A program made the translations under genes and the position numbers. Below are positions 1 through 8,302 of a stretch of 63,672 bases of DNA, piece after piece; position 1 is the stretch's first letter, and each line of letters opens with the position of its first letter. The notes below the pieces were generated by a model that worked only from the letters and a program-made list of their open reading frames with translations, was not told where the DNA came from and ran no database searches. The DNA is from Natronohydrobacter sp. GTDB taxonomy: Bacteria > Pseudomonadota > Alphaproteobacteria > Rhodobacterales > Rhodobacteraceae. Location: the NCBI GenBank assembly GCA_020832585.1, contig JAFIEL010000004.1, forward strand, positions 1 through 63,672, in the 5' to 3' direction.

Positions 1-706
1 TCTGTTCGCCCCAGGTCATGGGTGACGCGGGCGGCAGGTCGCAATACCAGTCATAAAAGCTCATGCAGGTGCCGCCCAGCAGCGACAGGTAGCGCGAACC
101 AGCCGCATAGCTGACCATCGACATGGCGGGGATCGGCGAGAAGCCGAACACACGGTCCGGGCCGTATTCCTTGGCCGTGTAGGCATTGGCCGCCGCCGTG
201 ATCTCGGTCACTTCGTCCCATGTGGCACGCACAAAACCACCGGTGCCGCGCTTGCGCGTGTAGCTGGCGCGGGCGACAGGGTCTTTCTGGATCGCGACCC
301 AAGCCTGCACGGGCGTCATGGTGCGGCGCTTCTCGCGCCACAGCCGCATCAGCGCACCGCGAACAAGCGGGGTTTTCACGCGGTTGGCGGAATAGAGATA
401 CCAACTATAGGACGCGCCGCGCGCACAGCCGCGCGGTTCGTGGTTGGGCAGATCAGGGCGCGTGCGCGGGTAATCGGTCTGCTGCGTTTCCCAGGTCACA
501 ATACCCGATTTGACGTAGATCTTCCACGAACAGGACCCGGTGCAGTTCACCCCATGCGTCGAGCGCACAACCTTGTCATGCTGCCAGCGCTTGCGATAGG
601 TGTCTTCCCAATCGCGGTTTTCAGTCGTGGTCTGGCCGTGACCATCCGAGAACGTGTCCTTGCGCACGCTCTTCAGGAAGTTCAGCCGGTCAAGAAGATG
701 GCTCAT
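1..706 (-). CDS. narG: Respiratory nitrate reductase alpha subunit, N-terminal part (cut by window edge)
   Basis: These are the first 235 codons of the membrane-bound nitrate reductase catalytic subunit, which reduces nitrate to nitrite with electrons from the quinol pool. The ATG at 706-704 follows a GGAG ribosome site. The start [13 protein letters not shown], the [15 protein letters not shown] stretch near residue 50 (His and Cys ligands of the [4Fe-4S] FS0 cluster) and the later [16 protein letters not shown] stretch are typical of NarG. The gene continues beyond base 1, where narHJI would be expected. It lies last in the visible leftward run usp-narK1-narK2-narG, 62 bp after narK2. Identification is by motif recall and is very likely right. 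Confidence 0.95.
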   Translation of the reverse strand, partial: MSHLLDRLNFLKSVRKDTFSDGHGQTTTENRDWEDTYRKRWQHDKVVRSTHGVNCTGSCSWKIYVKSGIVTWETQQTDYPRTRPDLPNHEPRGCARGASYSWYLYSANRVKTPLVRGALMRLWREKRRTMTPVQAWVAIQKDPVARASYTRKRGTGGFVRATWDEVTEITAAANAYTAKEYGPDRVFGFSPIPAMSMVSYAAGSRYLSLLGGTCMSFYDWYCDLPPASPMTWGEQ

Positions 707-735
707 CAGCTTTCTCCGTTGTTATGGTGAGTGGG

Positions 736-760
736 GTGGGCGCGCAGATCACGCGCCCAC
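736..760 (-). terminator. Perfect 9-bp hairpin between narK2 and narG
   Basis: The arms GTGGGCGCG and CGCGCCCAC flank the 7-nt loop CAGATCA. No T-run follows on the minus strand, so this is more likely an RNA-stability or processing hairpin, or a partial attenuator, than a full terminator. It could set different narK and narG mRNA levels from one transcript. Confidence 0.5.
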
Positions 761-768
761 GCGCGAAT

Positions 769-2133
769 TCAGCAGGGGTAAGGCGCGTTCTTGCGGGCGT
801 AGAGCACCCAGTTCAGCACCACGTTGACGGCGAAGAAGGCAGAAAGGCCCCAGAAAACCGGCGCAGCCGAGTTGAACGCTGCGAAGGACCAGGCGAACAG
901 CATCCCGAACAGGAACGGGCCATAGGCCGCAATCGCTGCCGTGAAACCGATCACACCACCTGCCTGACGTGGCGCGAACAGCATCGGCATCTGCTTGAAG
1001 GTCGAGGCATTGCCCACGCCTGCAAAGAAGAACAGCGCCAGCATGGCCGTCACGAACATCGGGAAGGTTGCGAGGCTGTCTGCACCCGTGACGACCCAGG
1101 CCACCAGACCTGCACAGACCAGCATCCCCAGACCCGCCCAATGCGTCACCCGCGCGCCGCCCAGTTTGTCCGAGACCGGGCCCGCGATCACGCGGCTGGC
1201 AGAGCCGATAAGCGGACCATAGAACGCCCATGCCAGCGGGTCGGGCGCGCCTTCATAATCCCCATAGATCAGGCGGATCAGCAGCGGGAAGGTCGCCGCC
1301 AGCCCCGAGAACGCCCCGAATGTCATGATGTAGAGCGAGGTCTGCGCCCAGGTGTGGCCCGATCTGAAGATGTCGAACTGCTCGCGGAAATTCGATGTGA
1401 TCGGGATGGATTTCAGGAAAATCCAAGCCGTGATGCCAAAGACCGCGACAAACGGGATCATCACCAGCGGCGCGTTCTGCAGATAGATTTGCGATTCAAC
1501 GCCTGCGCGCGTCATCGTCTGCGGCTCGCCCACCCAGGCCATGCCGCCCAAGAGCGCAAAGCCGATGACCCAAGGGGTCACGAATTGCACCACGGACACC
1601 CCGAAATTGCCGACCCCCGCCTGAATGGCCAGCGCCGTGCCCTGCAGGCGCTTGGGGAAAAACATGCTGGTCGAGGGCATGAAGCTGGAGAAGTTGCCGC
1701 CGCCAAGACCCGCAAGGAAGGCCAGCAGCATCAGCACCCAATATGGGGTTTCAGGGTTCTGCACTGCATAGAACCAGCCCACCAGCGGGATCAGAAGCGA
1801 CAGGGTGGACAGCGAGATCACATGCCGCGTGCCATAGATCGGCACAAGGAACATGTGGATCAGCCGCAGCGTGCCGCCCGCAAGGCCGGGCATGGCCGCC
1901 AACCAGAAGAGCTGGCTTGCCGTGAACTGAAACCCGATCTGCGGCAGGCGAACGACCAGCGCCGAGACCAGAAACCATGTGATGAAGGCCATGGTCAGGG
2001 CCGCTGTGGTCAGGATCAGGGTGGTCCACGCCTGCCGCTTGCCGCTTGCTTCCCAGAACGCCTGATTTTCAGGCTCCCAATGCTTCAGCCACGTCCTTGA
2101 AGACGCGATCTGATCTGTGTGTTGTGCGGTCAT
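769..2133 (-). CDS. narK2: NarK-type nitrate/nitrite transporter (NarK2-like, E. coli NarK type)
   Basis: This is a 454-residue major facilitator protein of the nitrate/nitrite porter family. The start like E. coli NarK (W-x-PE-x-AFW; here WEPENQAFWEAS), the GGGNFSSFMPSTSMFFPK stretch and GVGNFGVSV (the nitrate signature with its glycine-rich helix) support the NarK2 type, thought to exchange nitrate for nitrite. The ATG at 2133 is preferred because AAGGCGAG sits just upstream; a longer in-frame extension to 2208 lacks this. About 12 membrane helices are expected. In Paracoccus, NarK1 and NarK2 are one fused protein; here they are two genes in the same order. Confidence 0.92.
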   Translation of the reverse strand: MTAQHTDQIASSRTWLKHWEPENQAFWEASGKRQAWTTLILTTAALTMAFITWFLVSALVVRLPQIGFQFTASQLFWLAAMPGLAGGTLRLIHMFLVPIYGTRHVISLSTLSLLIPLVGWFYAVQNPETPYWVLMLLAFLAGLGGGNFSSFMPSTSMFFPKRLQGTALAIQAGVGNFGVSVVQFVTPWVIGFALLGGMAWVGEPQTMTRAGVESQIYLQNAPLVMIPFVAVFGITAWIFLKSIPITSNFREQFDIFRSGHTWAQTSLYIMTFGAFSGLAATFPLLIRLIYGDYEGAPDPLAWAFYGPLIGSASRVIAGPVSDKLGGARVTHWAGLGMLVCAGLVAWVVTGADSLATFPMFVTAMLALFFFAGVGNASTFKQMPMLFAPRQAGGVIGFTAAIAAYGPFLFGMLFAWSFAAFNSAAPVFWGLSAFFAVNVVLNWVLYARKNAPYPC

Positions 2134-2166
2134 TGGTATCTCGCCTTTCGTGGCTAAGGTGGGTGA

Positions 2167-2190
2167 CGGACCTGCACCCTTGCGGGTCCG
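2167..2190 (-). terminator. Short intercistronic hairpin between narK1 and narK2
   Basis: CGGACC and GGTCCG form a 6-bp stem around a 12-nt loop in the 71-bp gap. There is no T-run. It is probably an mRNA structural element, and the evidence is weak. Confidence 0.3.
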
Positions 2191-2204
2191 CATGATTGGG
2201 TGGA

Positions 2205-3851
2205 TCACTCGGCAGGTTGCGATTTGCCGCGACCGATCCCATCCAGCGCCGCGCGCAAATCATCGACCGATCGGAACTGTGCCCTCAGTTGCAGCCCGCT
2301 GCCGCGCTGGATCAGCTCGACCTTTTCCGAGCCCGCGAAGATCTGGGCTACTTCGGCATCGAGGGCCTTCTTTTCGGCGGCCTCGCGGGCAATCTCGCGG
2401 TCCACCGACGAGATGATGTATTCATCCCCGAACCCGCCCTCGGGCTCTTTCAGCCAGATGTAGCAGACAATCCAGCTGATGAAGGCCCCGGCGGCGATGA
2501 TGAAGAAGAAGGTCGAGGCATCGACGAACATGAACACGAACAGGTAGAAGACTGCGCCGACATTGCCGTAAGCCCCAGCCATGCCAGAAATCTGCCCGGT
2601 CACGCGGCGCTTGATCGACGGAACGATCCCGAAGGTCGCGCCCTCTGCCCCCTGCACGAAGAAGGAGCACATGATGGTGATGGCAATGGCGATGATCAGC
2701 GGCCAGCTCGAATTCAAGAGCCCCATCATCACGAAACCCACTGCAATACCGAACATATAGGCCATCATCACAAAACGGCGGTTACCGAAACGGTCCGACA
2801 CCAGCCCACCCATGGGGCGCGCAAACAGGTTCACAAAGGCAAAGCTTGCGGCGATCAGACCTGCGGCCACAGCCGTCAGACCCCAGGTTTCCTGAAAGAA
2901 CATCGGCAACATCGACACCACGGCCAGTTCCGCGCCGAAATTGGCGAAATAGGTGATGTTCAGCGCCGCAACAGAGGTGAAGGGGTATTTGTCATCCTCT
3001 GGCACGCCCTTTTTCAGGATCGGCACATTGACACTGATCGCCTGCCAGACCTGCCAGGTCACGATGACAGCAATGGCGATGTAGCAGATCGTCGCGGTGA
3101 GCGCGTCAATGTAGCCCATCAGATGCACACGGTAGACCAGGATCGACAGCACACCGACCATAGGAACTGTGAAGATGCACAGCATGACCAGATCACGCCA
3201 GCTCGACACTTCCAGCGCCGAGGCCTTGCGCGGCTTCTTCTGCGTGTCTTTGCTCGGCCCGTCGGTGATGGCGAACCAGTAGAACACACCGTAAGCCGCG
3301 ATCACGACGCCAGATGTCGCCATCGCCAGACGCCAGCCTTCGGGGCCGCCATAGACATGCAACGCAATCGTAGGGATCGTGATGGCGGCCGCCGCAGAGC
3401 CGAAATTGCCCCATCCCGCCGCAAACCCTTCGGCAAAGCCGATAGAGCGCGGCGGGAACCACAGGGCCACCATGTGAATGGTCACGACGAAGCTCGCGCC
3501 GATCGACGACAATACGAGCCGCGACATGAACAACACTTCGCGCGAGTCGCCAAAGGCGAAGACAAAGGTCGGGATCGCCATGAGCACCATCAGCACCGAG
3601 AACACCCGGCGGGGGCCAAATTTATCAAGCGACATGCCCACGATGATGCGGGCAGGAATGGTCAGGGCCACGTTCGCAATCGCAAACAGGCGGATATCGT
3701 CACGGGTCAGCCAATCGACCGAGGCAAGCATCGAACTCGCCAGCGGGGCCATGTTGAACCAGACGTAGAAACTCATGAAAAAAGCAATCCACGTCAGGTG
3801 GAGCGCCTTGATCTCGGCATTCTTGAAGCGGAACAGATCGCTGACCTGCAT
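2205..3851 (-). CDS. narK1: NarK1-type nitrate transporter with soluble C-terminal tail
   Basis: This 548-residue major facilitator protein resembles the N-terminal NarK1 half of the fused Paracoccus NarK and assimilatory NasA/NrtP-like nitrate importers. Family motifs include the FAIANVALTIPARIIVGMSLD region (about residues 57-77), GFAAGWGNFGSAAAA and the RPMGGLVSDR loop. NarK1 types are thought to bring in nitrate with protons when respiration starts. GAGG lies just before the ATG. About 80 residues after the last helix form a charged soluble tail, longer than I expect for the family. It follows usp by 48 bp with no separate FNR box, so it probably shares the usp promoter. Confidence 0.9.
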   Translation of the reverse strand: MQVSDLFRFKNAEIKALHLTWIAFFMSFYVWFNMAPLASSMLASVDWLTRDDIRLFAIANVALTIPARIIVGMSLDKFGPRRVFSVLMVLMAIPTFVFAFGDSREVLFMSRLVLSSIGASFVVTIHMVALWFPPRSIGFAEGFAAGWGNFGSAAAAITIPTIALHVYGGPEGWRLAMATSGVVIAAYGVFYWFAITDGPSKDTQKKPRKASALEVSSWRDLVMLCIFTVPMVGVLSILVYRVHLMGYIDALTATICYIAIAVIVTWQVWQAISVNVPILKKGVPEDDKYPFTSVAALNITYFANFGAELAVVSMLPMFFQETWGLTAVAAGLIAASFAFVNLFARPMGGLVSDRFGNRRFVMMAYMFGIAVGFVMMGLLNSSWPLIIAIAITIMCSFFVQGAEGATFGIVPSIKRRVTGQISGMAGAYGNVGAVFYLFVFMFVDASTFFFIIAAGAFISWIVCYIWLKEPEGGFGDEYIISSVDREIAREAAEKKALDAEVAQIFAGSEKVELIQRGSGLQLRAQFRSVDDLRAALDGIGRGKSQPAE

Positions 3852-3899
3852 GTCAGACCTCGAAAATTTGGGATGGGTTCGCGCGCTTTTTCGGATGGG

Positions 3900-4373
3900 T
3901 TATTCGGCGTGCGTGGGTATGATCAGCAGCGGACAGGTGGCGCGCCGCGCCAGAAAGGCGCTGACAGATCCAAAGGTCATGTGGTCGAATTCCTCGACCA
4001 GCGCATCCAGCTTGCGGGTGATGAAATTCAGCGGGCCGGGATCGGGCTTGTAACTGTGGCGCGCCATGACCAGCAGATCGGGCTTGCGCTCCTCGATGGC
4101 GCGCAGGATCATCTTGCGTGCATCCCCTTCGGCAATCAGGACCGAGGCATTGAACCCCGCCGCGGCCAGTTCCGCCGCCGCCGATTCAGTGCCGGCTTTC
4201 TGCTCGGCATATTGCGCGCTGAAAAGCTCATCTGCGCCTGCGGTCGCGCTGCCGACCTCTTCGACAACAGAGATCAGCGTGATCCTGGGCTTCAGGGCCG
4301 AAAGCAGTTCACGCACAACGTCCAGCGCGATCCTTGCGTTGCGGGAATTGTCATAGGCCAGCATCACATGCAT
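3900..4373 (-). CDS. Universal stress protein (single Usp domain), first gene of the nar transcript
   Basis: This 157-residue cytoplasmic UspA-fold protein starts MHVMLAYDNSRNARIALDVV and ends with a hydrophobic strand (ATCPLLIIP) usual for the fold. ATP-binding Usp proteins carry G-2x-G-9x-G-S/T near the end; here that stretch reads FITRKLDALVEEFDHMTFGS and lacks a clear version, so nucleotide binding is doubtful. The start ATG at 4373 is preceded by GGAG. A perfect FNR-type box lies 77 bp upstream, and narK1-narK2-narG follow on the same strand. This suggests an oxygen-limited, nitrate-linked stress role. Its partner is unknown. Confidence 0.88.
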   Translation of the reverse strand: MHVMLAYDNSRNARIALDVVRELLSALKPRITLISVVEEVGSATAGADELFSAQYAEQKAGTESAAAELAAAGFNASVLIAEGDARKMILRAIEERKPDLLVMARHSYKPDPGPLNFITRKLDALVEEFDHMTFGSVSAFLARRATCPLLIIPTHAE

Positions 4374-4449
4374 GGGGTGTCTCCTTGCGGTCCCGACGCC
4401 TTCGGGGTTCCGTTCGCAGGCAGACAGTCACAGCCGGATTCAGGAAAAC

Positions 4450-4463
4450 TTGATCGAGATCAA
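4450..4463. promoter_or_regulatory. Perfect FNR/NarR-type box upstream of usp-nar
   Basis: The sequence TTGATCGAGATCAA is an exact match to the FNR consensus TTGAT-N4-ATCAA. For a class II arrangement (box at about -41.5), the leftward transcript would start near 4415, about 42 bases before the usp start codon. FNR, NNR and NarR proteins of this group all recognise this half-site, so the sequence alone cannot say which one acts. Confidence 0.9.
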
Positions 4464-4587
4464 TACAGGCAACAACCTTTGCCAAATCGCACCTGAATTG
4501 AAATTCGCCAATCTTTGTGTTTTAACATTTCTTCTCGACGAAAAGACTTTTGCCATCCTCGGCCTTGACGTTTATGTGCCCCAAGAG

Positions 4588-4601
4588 TTGACAAATATCA
4601 G
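4588..4601. promoter_or_regulatory. Imperfect FNR-like box just before the narR start
   Basis: TTGACAAATATCAG matches 8 of 10 conserved FNR positions and ends 19 bp before the GTG start of the regulator. In that position it could mediate autorepression. It may be a chance match in an AT-rich stretch. Confidence 0.4.
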
Positions 4602-4620
4602 TCCAAACAAAGGCGGCCAA

Positions 4621-5358
4621 GTGCGACCCGAAGAGCTACCAGAGATTCGTCATCTGCACCTGTTCCGGGATATGGCCCATGCCAATTTCGAAGCGCTGAT
4701 GGCCAGCTCCTATGCGCAGAATTTTCCCCAAGGCCTGGAGATGATCCGCCAGGGCGACCCGGCCGATTTTCTACATATCGTGCTGGAAGGGTCCGTCGAG
4801 TTGTTCGCTAGGTGGTCAGGCCGTGAATGTACGATGTCCGTGGTCCGCCCGGTCTCGACCTTTATCCTTGCGGCCTGTATTCGCGATGCCCCCTATCTGA
4901 TGTCCGCGCGCACGCTGGAACGCACCCGGATCATTCTTATCCCGTCATCCGATTTGCGGGCCATGTTCCGGCGCGACACCGAGTTTTCAGTGTCTGTGAT
5001 CAATGAACTGGCGGCCTGCTACAGGGCAGTCGTGCGCAACGCAAAAACCCTCAAATTGCGCAACTCGCGCGAACGGGTCGCCTCTTATCTGTTGCGGCAG
5101 TCACTGCTGGCGGGCGGGGTGGTGTCTTATACCCTTCCTGTCGAAAAGCGGCTTCTTGCGTCTTACCTGGGCATGACGCCAGAGAACCTGTCGCGCACAT
5201 TGCGAATGCTGGAAGCGGATGGTGTAAAGATTGATGGGGCGCGTGTCATCATCACCGACCGCGACAAGCTGGCAGCCCTCGCGCATCCTGACCGACTGAT
5301 CGACGGCCCCGACGAGATCGCAGACGGGAACGGGTCTGCACTCCCAAGGGCTGAGTAA
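4621..5358 (+). CDS. narR: CRP/FNR-family regulator, NarR-like
   Basis: This 245-residue protein has a cyclic-nucleotide-binding-type beta roll (residues about 15-130), a long dimer helix, and a C-terminal winged helix with TPENLSRTLRMLE as recognition helix. The E-x-x-S-R spacing there equals the FNR residues that read TTGAT half-sites, matching the box at 4450. It lacks the N-terminal cysteine cluster of oxygen-sensing FNR, as Paracoccus NarR does; NarR responds to nitrate/nitrite. The GTG start is chosen because it gives a family-typical N-terminus with AAAGGCGG ahead of it; the open frame extends further upstream. It is divergent from usp-nar, as in Paracoccus. A DNR/NNR-like member cannot be excluded. 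Confidence 0.8.
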   Translation: MRPEELPEIRHLHLFRDMAHANFEALMASSYAQNFPQGLEMIRQGDPADFLHIVLEGSVELFARWSGRECTMSVVRPVSTFILAACIRDAPYLMSARTLERTRIILIPSSDLRAMFRRDTEFSVSVINELAACYRAVVRNAKTLKLRNSRERVASYLLRQSLLAGGVVSYTLPVEKRLLASYLGMTPENLSRTLRMLEADGVKIDGARVIITDRDKLAALAHPDRLIDGPDEIADGNGSALPRAE

Positions 5359-5724
5359 CCCCGGTGAACAGGTGCCCAGACTTGCTCCTTGACTGCGCGC
5401 GATCTGCAAGCAGATGCAAGGCGCGCAGTGCGAACGGCCAAAGCATCTGAAACGGGCCTGCATCTGGCCAAGAACGCCGCATACAAGCCGCTGCCGAATG
5501 TTGCGGCAAAACCCGCGAACATTTAGAAAATTCAGGCACCAGCGTGTTGAAACCGCGCTGTGGACTTGGCAACTTGCGCGACTTCGTCTATGCGGCATCG
5601 CAGCGAACATGGAGCCGGGTGCAAGTCCCGGCTGGCTCTTCCGGCCGCCAATCCGCCGGACAACCAGACAAGACCAGATGCCGATGCAGGCGCGCAGCCT
5701 TGGCGCGGCAGGGGAATAATTCGC
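5359..5724. other. 366-bp non-coding gap with a T-arm-like hairpin
   Basis: No credible ORF is seen between narR and the SulP gene. Positions 5613-5633 form a perfect 7-bp stem (AGCCGGG/CCCGGCT) with the 7-nt loop TGCAAGT, and CCA occurs at 5648-5650, so the 3' part looks like the end of a tRNA. I could not find a matching 5' acceptor or anticodon arm. It may be a leader structure for the SulP mRNA. Confidence 0.4.
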
Positions 5725-7224
5725 ATGATCTCTATAGATGCCTACCGTCGGCAATGGACCGGCAATATACGCGGCGACCTGCTCTCGGGACTGGTCGTGG
5801 CCCTCGCCCTGATCCCGGAGGCAATCGCCTTTTCCATCATCGCAGGCGTGGATCCCAAGGTAGGGCTGTATGCCAGTTTCTCGATTGCCGTGATTACCGC
5901 GATCACAGGCGGGCGGCCCGGCATGATTTCAGCCGCAACTGCGGCGACAGCGGCGACAGCGGTGCTGATGATCACACTCGTGCGCGATTACGGGTTGGAA
6001 TATCTTCTGGCCGCCACTGTGCTGGCGGGTCTGTTACAGATCGGCGCGGGCCTATCCGGTCTGAGCTTCGTGATGCGCTATGTCTCGAAATCGGTCATGA
6101 CGGGGTTCGTCAATGCACTCGCCATCCTGATCTTCATCGCGCAACTGCCAGAGCTAGACCCGCGCAACGTGTCAGGGATCACCTATCTTCTGGTCGCAGC
6201 CGGTCTGGCCATCATTTACCTGTTTCCGCTCTTGACCAGGGCTATCCCATCGCCGCTGGTCACGATCATCGTCTTGACGGCACTGGCCTGGGCGCTGGGC
6301 CTTGATGTGCGCACCGTGGGCGATATGGGCGCATTGCCCGACACGCTGCCGATCTTCCTGATCCCGCAAATCCCGCTGACGCTGGAAACGCTGCTGATCA
6401 TCCTGCCCTATTCGACGGCTATCGCTGTTGTGGGCCTGTTGGAAAGCCTGATGACACAGAACATCGTCGATGATCTGACCGACACCACATCGAACCGCAA
6501 TCAGGAATGTGTGGGTCAAGGCATCGCAAACACGGCAACGGGCTTTATCGGTGGCATGGCCGGTTGCGCGATGATCGGGCAGTCGATCATCAACGTCAAA
6601 TCAGGCGGGCGCGGGCGGCTGTCATCTTTCGTTGCTGGCGTATTCCTGCTGATACTTGTCGTGGGCCTTGGCGATCTGGTCAGCATCATTCCCATGCCCG
6701 CGCTGGTGGCGATCATGATCATGGTGTCTGTCGGCACTTTCTCCTGGTCCTCCATCAGCAACCTGCGCACGCACCCGCGCTCCAGTTCCGTTGTCATGCT
6801 GGCGACAGTGGCGACCGTCGTCTATACGCATAATCTGGCCATCGGGGTTCTGGTAGGCGTCTTGCTGTCGGGCATCTTCTTTGCCGCCAAGATTGCGCAA
6901 CTGTTCCGCGTGACCAGCGACATCAGCCCGGATGGGCGCATCCGCACCTACAGGATTGAAGGGCAGCTTTTTTACGGTTCGGTCGAAGATTTCATGGCAG
7001 CCTTCGATTTCAAGGAAGCGCCCGAGCGCGTGATAATTGATGTCAGCCGGGCGCATATCTGGGATATTTCCAGCGTGCAGGCGCTGGACATAGCAGTTCT
7101 GAAATTCCGCCGCGACGGGGCAGAGGTGGATATCATCGGAATGAACGAAGCCTCGGAAACCATCGTCGACAAGCTTGGCACGCATGACAAGCCCGGCGCG
7201 ATGGGCAAGCTGATGGCGCATTAA
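5725..7224 (+). CDS. SulP-family anion permease with STAS domain
   Basis: This 499-residue inner-membrane protein has the SLC26/SulP pattern: the N-terminal signature around [20 protein letters not shown], about 12-14 hydrophobic segments to residue 390, then a cytoplasmic STAS domain (residues about 400-490, containing [20 protein letters not shown]). SulP members carry sulfate, bicarbonate, dicarboxylates or other anions; the substrate cannot be told from sequence. The ATG at 5725 follows GGGGA. The two-domain Usp gene begins 13 bp after it, which suggests a transporter-Usp operon downstream of narR. Bicarbonate or nitrate/nitrite are possible given the context, but this is a guess. Confidence 0.88.
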   Translation: MISIDAYRRQWTGNIRGDLLSGLVVALALIPEAIAFSIIAGVDPKVGLYASFSIAVITAITGGRPGMISAATAATAATAVLMITLVRDYGLEYLLAATVLAGLLQIGAGLSGLSFVMRYVSKSVMTGFVNALAILIFIAQLPELDPRNVSGITYLLVAAGLAIIYLFPLLTRAIPSPLVTIIVLTALAWALGLDVRTVGDMGALPDTLPIFLIPQIPLTLETLLIILPYSTAIAVVGLLESLMTQNIVDDLTDTTSNRNQECVGQGIANTATGFIGGMAGCAMIGQSIINVKSGGRGRLSSFVAGVFLLILVVGLGDLVSIIPMPALVAIMIMVSVGTFSWSSISNLRTHPRSSSVVMLATVATVVYTHNLAIGVLVGVLLSGIFFAAKIAQLFRVTSDISPDGRIRTYRIEGQLFYGSVEDFMAAFDFKEAPERVIIDVSRAHIWDISSVQALDIAVLKFRRDGAEVDIIGMNEASETIVDKLGTHDKPGAMGKLMAH

Positions 7225-7237
7225 GGGGGGCGCAGCG

Positions 7238-8092
7238 ATGAGTGACAAGATTATTGCCTTGGTAGATGGCTCGGTCTATTCCGCGTCCGTTTGTGAATAT
7301 GCCGCCTGGATTTCAGGACGCACAGCTGCGCCTGTGGAACTGCTGCATATCCTTGACCGCCGCGAGGGGGCCGAAACGCGGGACCGCTCTGGCGCGATTG
7401 CTCTTGGCGCGCGCACGGCACTTTTGCATGAACTGGCCACGCTGGATGCCCAGCGCGCGAAGTTGATCATGGAACGCGGGCGCGCGATCCTTGAAGATGC
7501 CCGCGCAATTCTGGAACGCGCAGGCGTAACCGAGATCACCACCCGGCTGCGCCACGGCGACATTGTCGAGACCGTGGCAGAGGTCGAGCACGAGGCCCGC
7601 GTCATCCTGATCGGCAAACGCGGAGAGGCTGCCGATTTCGCCACGGGGCATCTGGGATCGAATCTGGAACGTATCGTCCGCAGCAGCCACAAGCCGGTCT
7701 TTGTCGCGGCGCGCGCCTTTCGGCCCGTCCAGAAAGTCCTCGTCGCCTATGATGGCGGCACCTCTGCACTCAAGGCCATTGACCACATCGCGCGAAGCCC
7801 GTTGTTTCAGGGGTTGGCGGTGCATGTCGTCACTGTGGGCAGCGCTACGCCCGAAGTGACAAAGGGTCTGGAAAATGCCAAGGCCATGCTGCAGGCTGCA
7901 GGGATCACGGCAGAGACATCTGTCCTGCCGGGTCAGCCCGAAACCGCCCTTGCCCAGTTGGTCGAGGAGGCGCATTTCGACATGCTGGTGATGGGTGCCT
8001 ACGGCCATTCACGCATCCGCAGCCTGATCATCGGCTCCACCACCACCGCAATGGTTCGCGCCTGCAAGGTGCCGGTGGTCCTTTTGCGGTAA
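7238..8092 (+). CDS. Two-domain universal stress protein
   Basis: This 284-residue protein carries two Usp folds, residues about 1-150 and 160-284. The second contains VLVAYDGGTSALKAI at its first strand and GAYGHSRIRSLIIGSTT near the end, the G-2x-G-9x-G(S/T) ATP-binding motif. The first has GKRGEAADFATGHLGSNLER, a related version. ATP binding is therefore likely at least in domain 2. It is 13 bp downstream of the SulP gene, with a GGGGGG-rich ribosome site, so the pair is probably co-transcribed. Tandem Usp proteins often modulate transport or redox enzymes, but the target here is unknown. Confidence 0.9.
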   Translation: MSDKIIALVDGSVYSASVCEYAAWISGRTAAPVELLHILDRREGAETRDRSGAIALGARTALLHELATLDAQRAKLIMERGRAILEDARAILERAGVTEITTRLRHGDIVETVAEVEHEARVILIGKRGEAADFATGHLGSNLERIVRSSHKPVFVAARAFRPVQKVLVAYDGGTSALKAIDHIARSPLFQGLAVHVVTVGSATPEVTKGLENAKAMLQAAGITAETSVLPGQPETALAQLVEEAHFDMLVMGAYGHSRIRSLIIGSTTTAMVRACKVPVVLLR

Positions 8093-8214
8093 GTGCCCAT
8101 ATGGGTTGTGCGCGACGCGGCGTCGCCGGGTCGTATCCCCCCAAAGTCGGATGGGATGCATTACCGCATCCGCGGCTGCCAAGATCGATTCATCTTTCGC
8201 CTGTTGCGATCACC

Positions 8215-8258
8215 GCGGGGGTGGGGGGGGGGGGGGGCGCCCCCCCCCCCACCCCCGC
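8215..8258. repeat. G/C homopolymer palindrome between convergent genes
   Basis: The structure is GCGGGGGT, then 15 G, CG, 11 C, then ACCCCCGC. The outer 8-bp arms pair perfectly and the G and C runs extend the stem to about 19 bp. It sits in the 210-bp gap between the end of the two-domain Usp gene and the end of the dehydrogenase gene. It may be a slippage-prone hairpin, or a sequencing/assembly artefact. Confidence 0.85.
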
Positions 8259-8302
8259 GCAAGTGGCATCAGGTGACACTCTCTGGTCTGCGTCAGCGCG
8301 CC

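Noticed and set aside
724-2100. A 458-codon rightward reading frame opposite narK2
   Set aside because: It is rich in Arg, His and Gln with no domain, and lies antisense to the convincing NarK2 gene. It is a shadow of high GC codon use.
2196-4496. A 766-codon rightward frame opposite narK1 and usp
   Set aside because: Low-complexity Arg/His/Asp composition and fully antisense to two recognised genes.
5613-5650. A complete tRNA or selC gene
   Set aside because: Only a T-arm-like hairpin and CCA are present; no acceptor partner, D arm or anticodon arm could be found upstream.
5560-5724. Upstream extension of the SulP gene by 55 codons
   Set aside because: The extra residues show no family match, and a clear ribosome site precedes the ATG at 5725.
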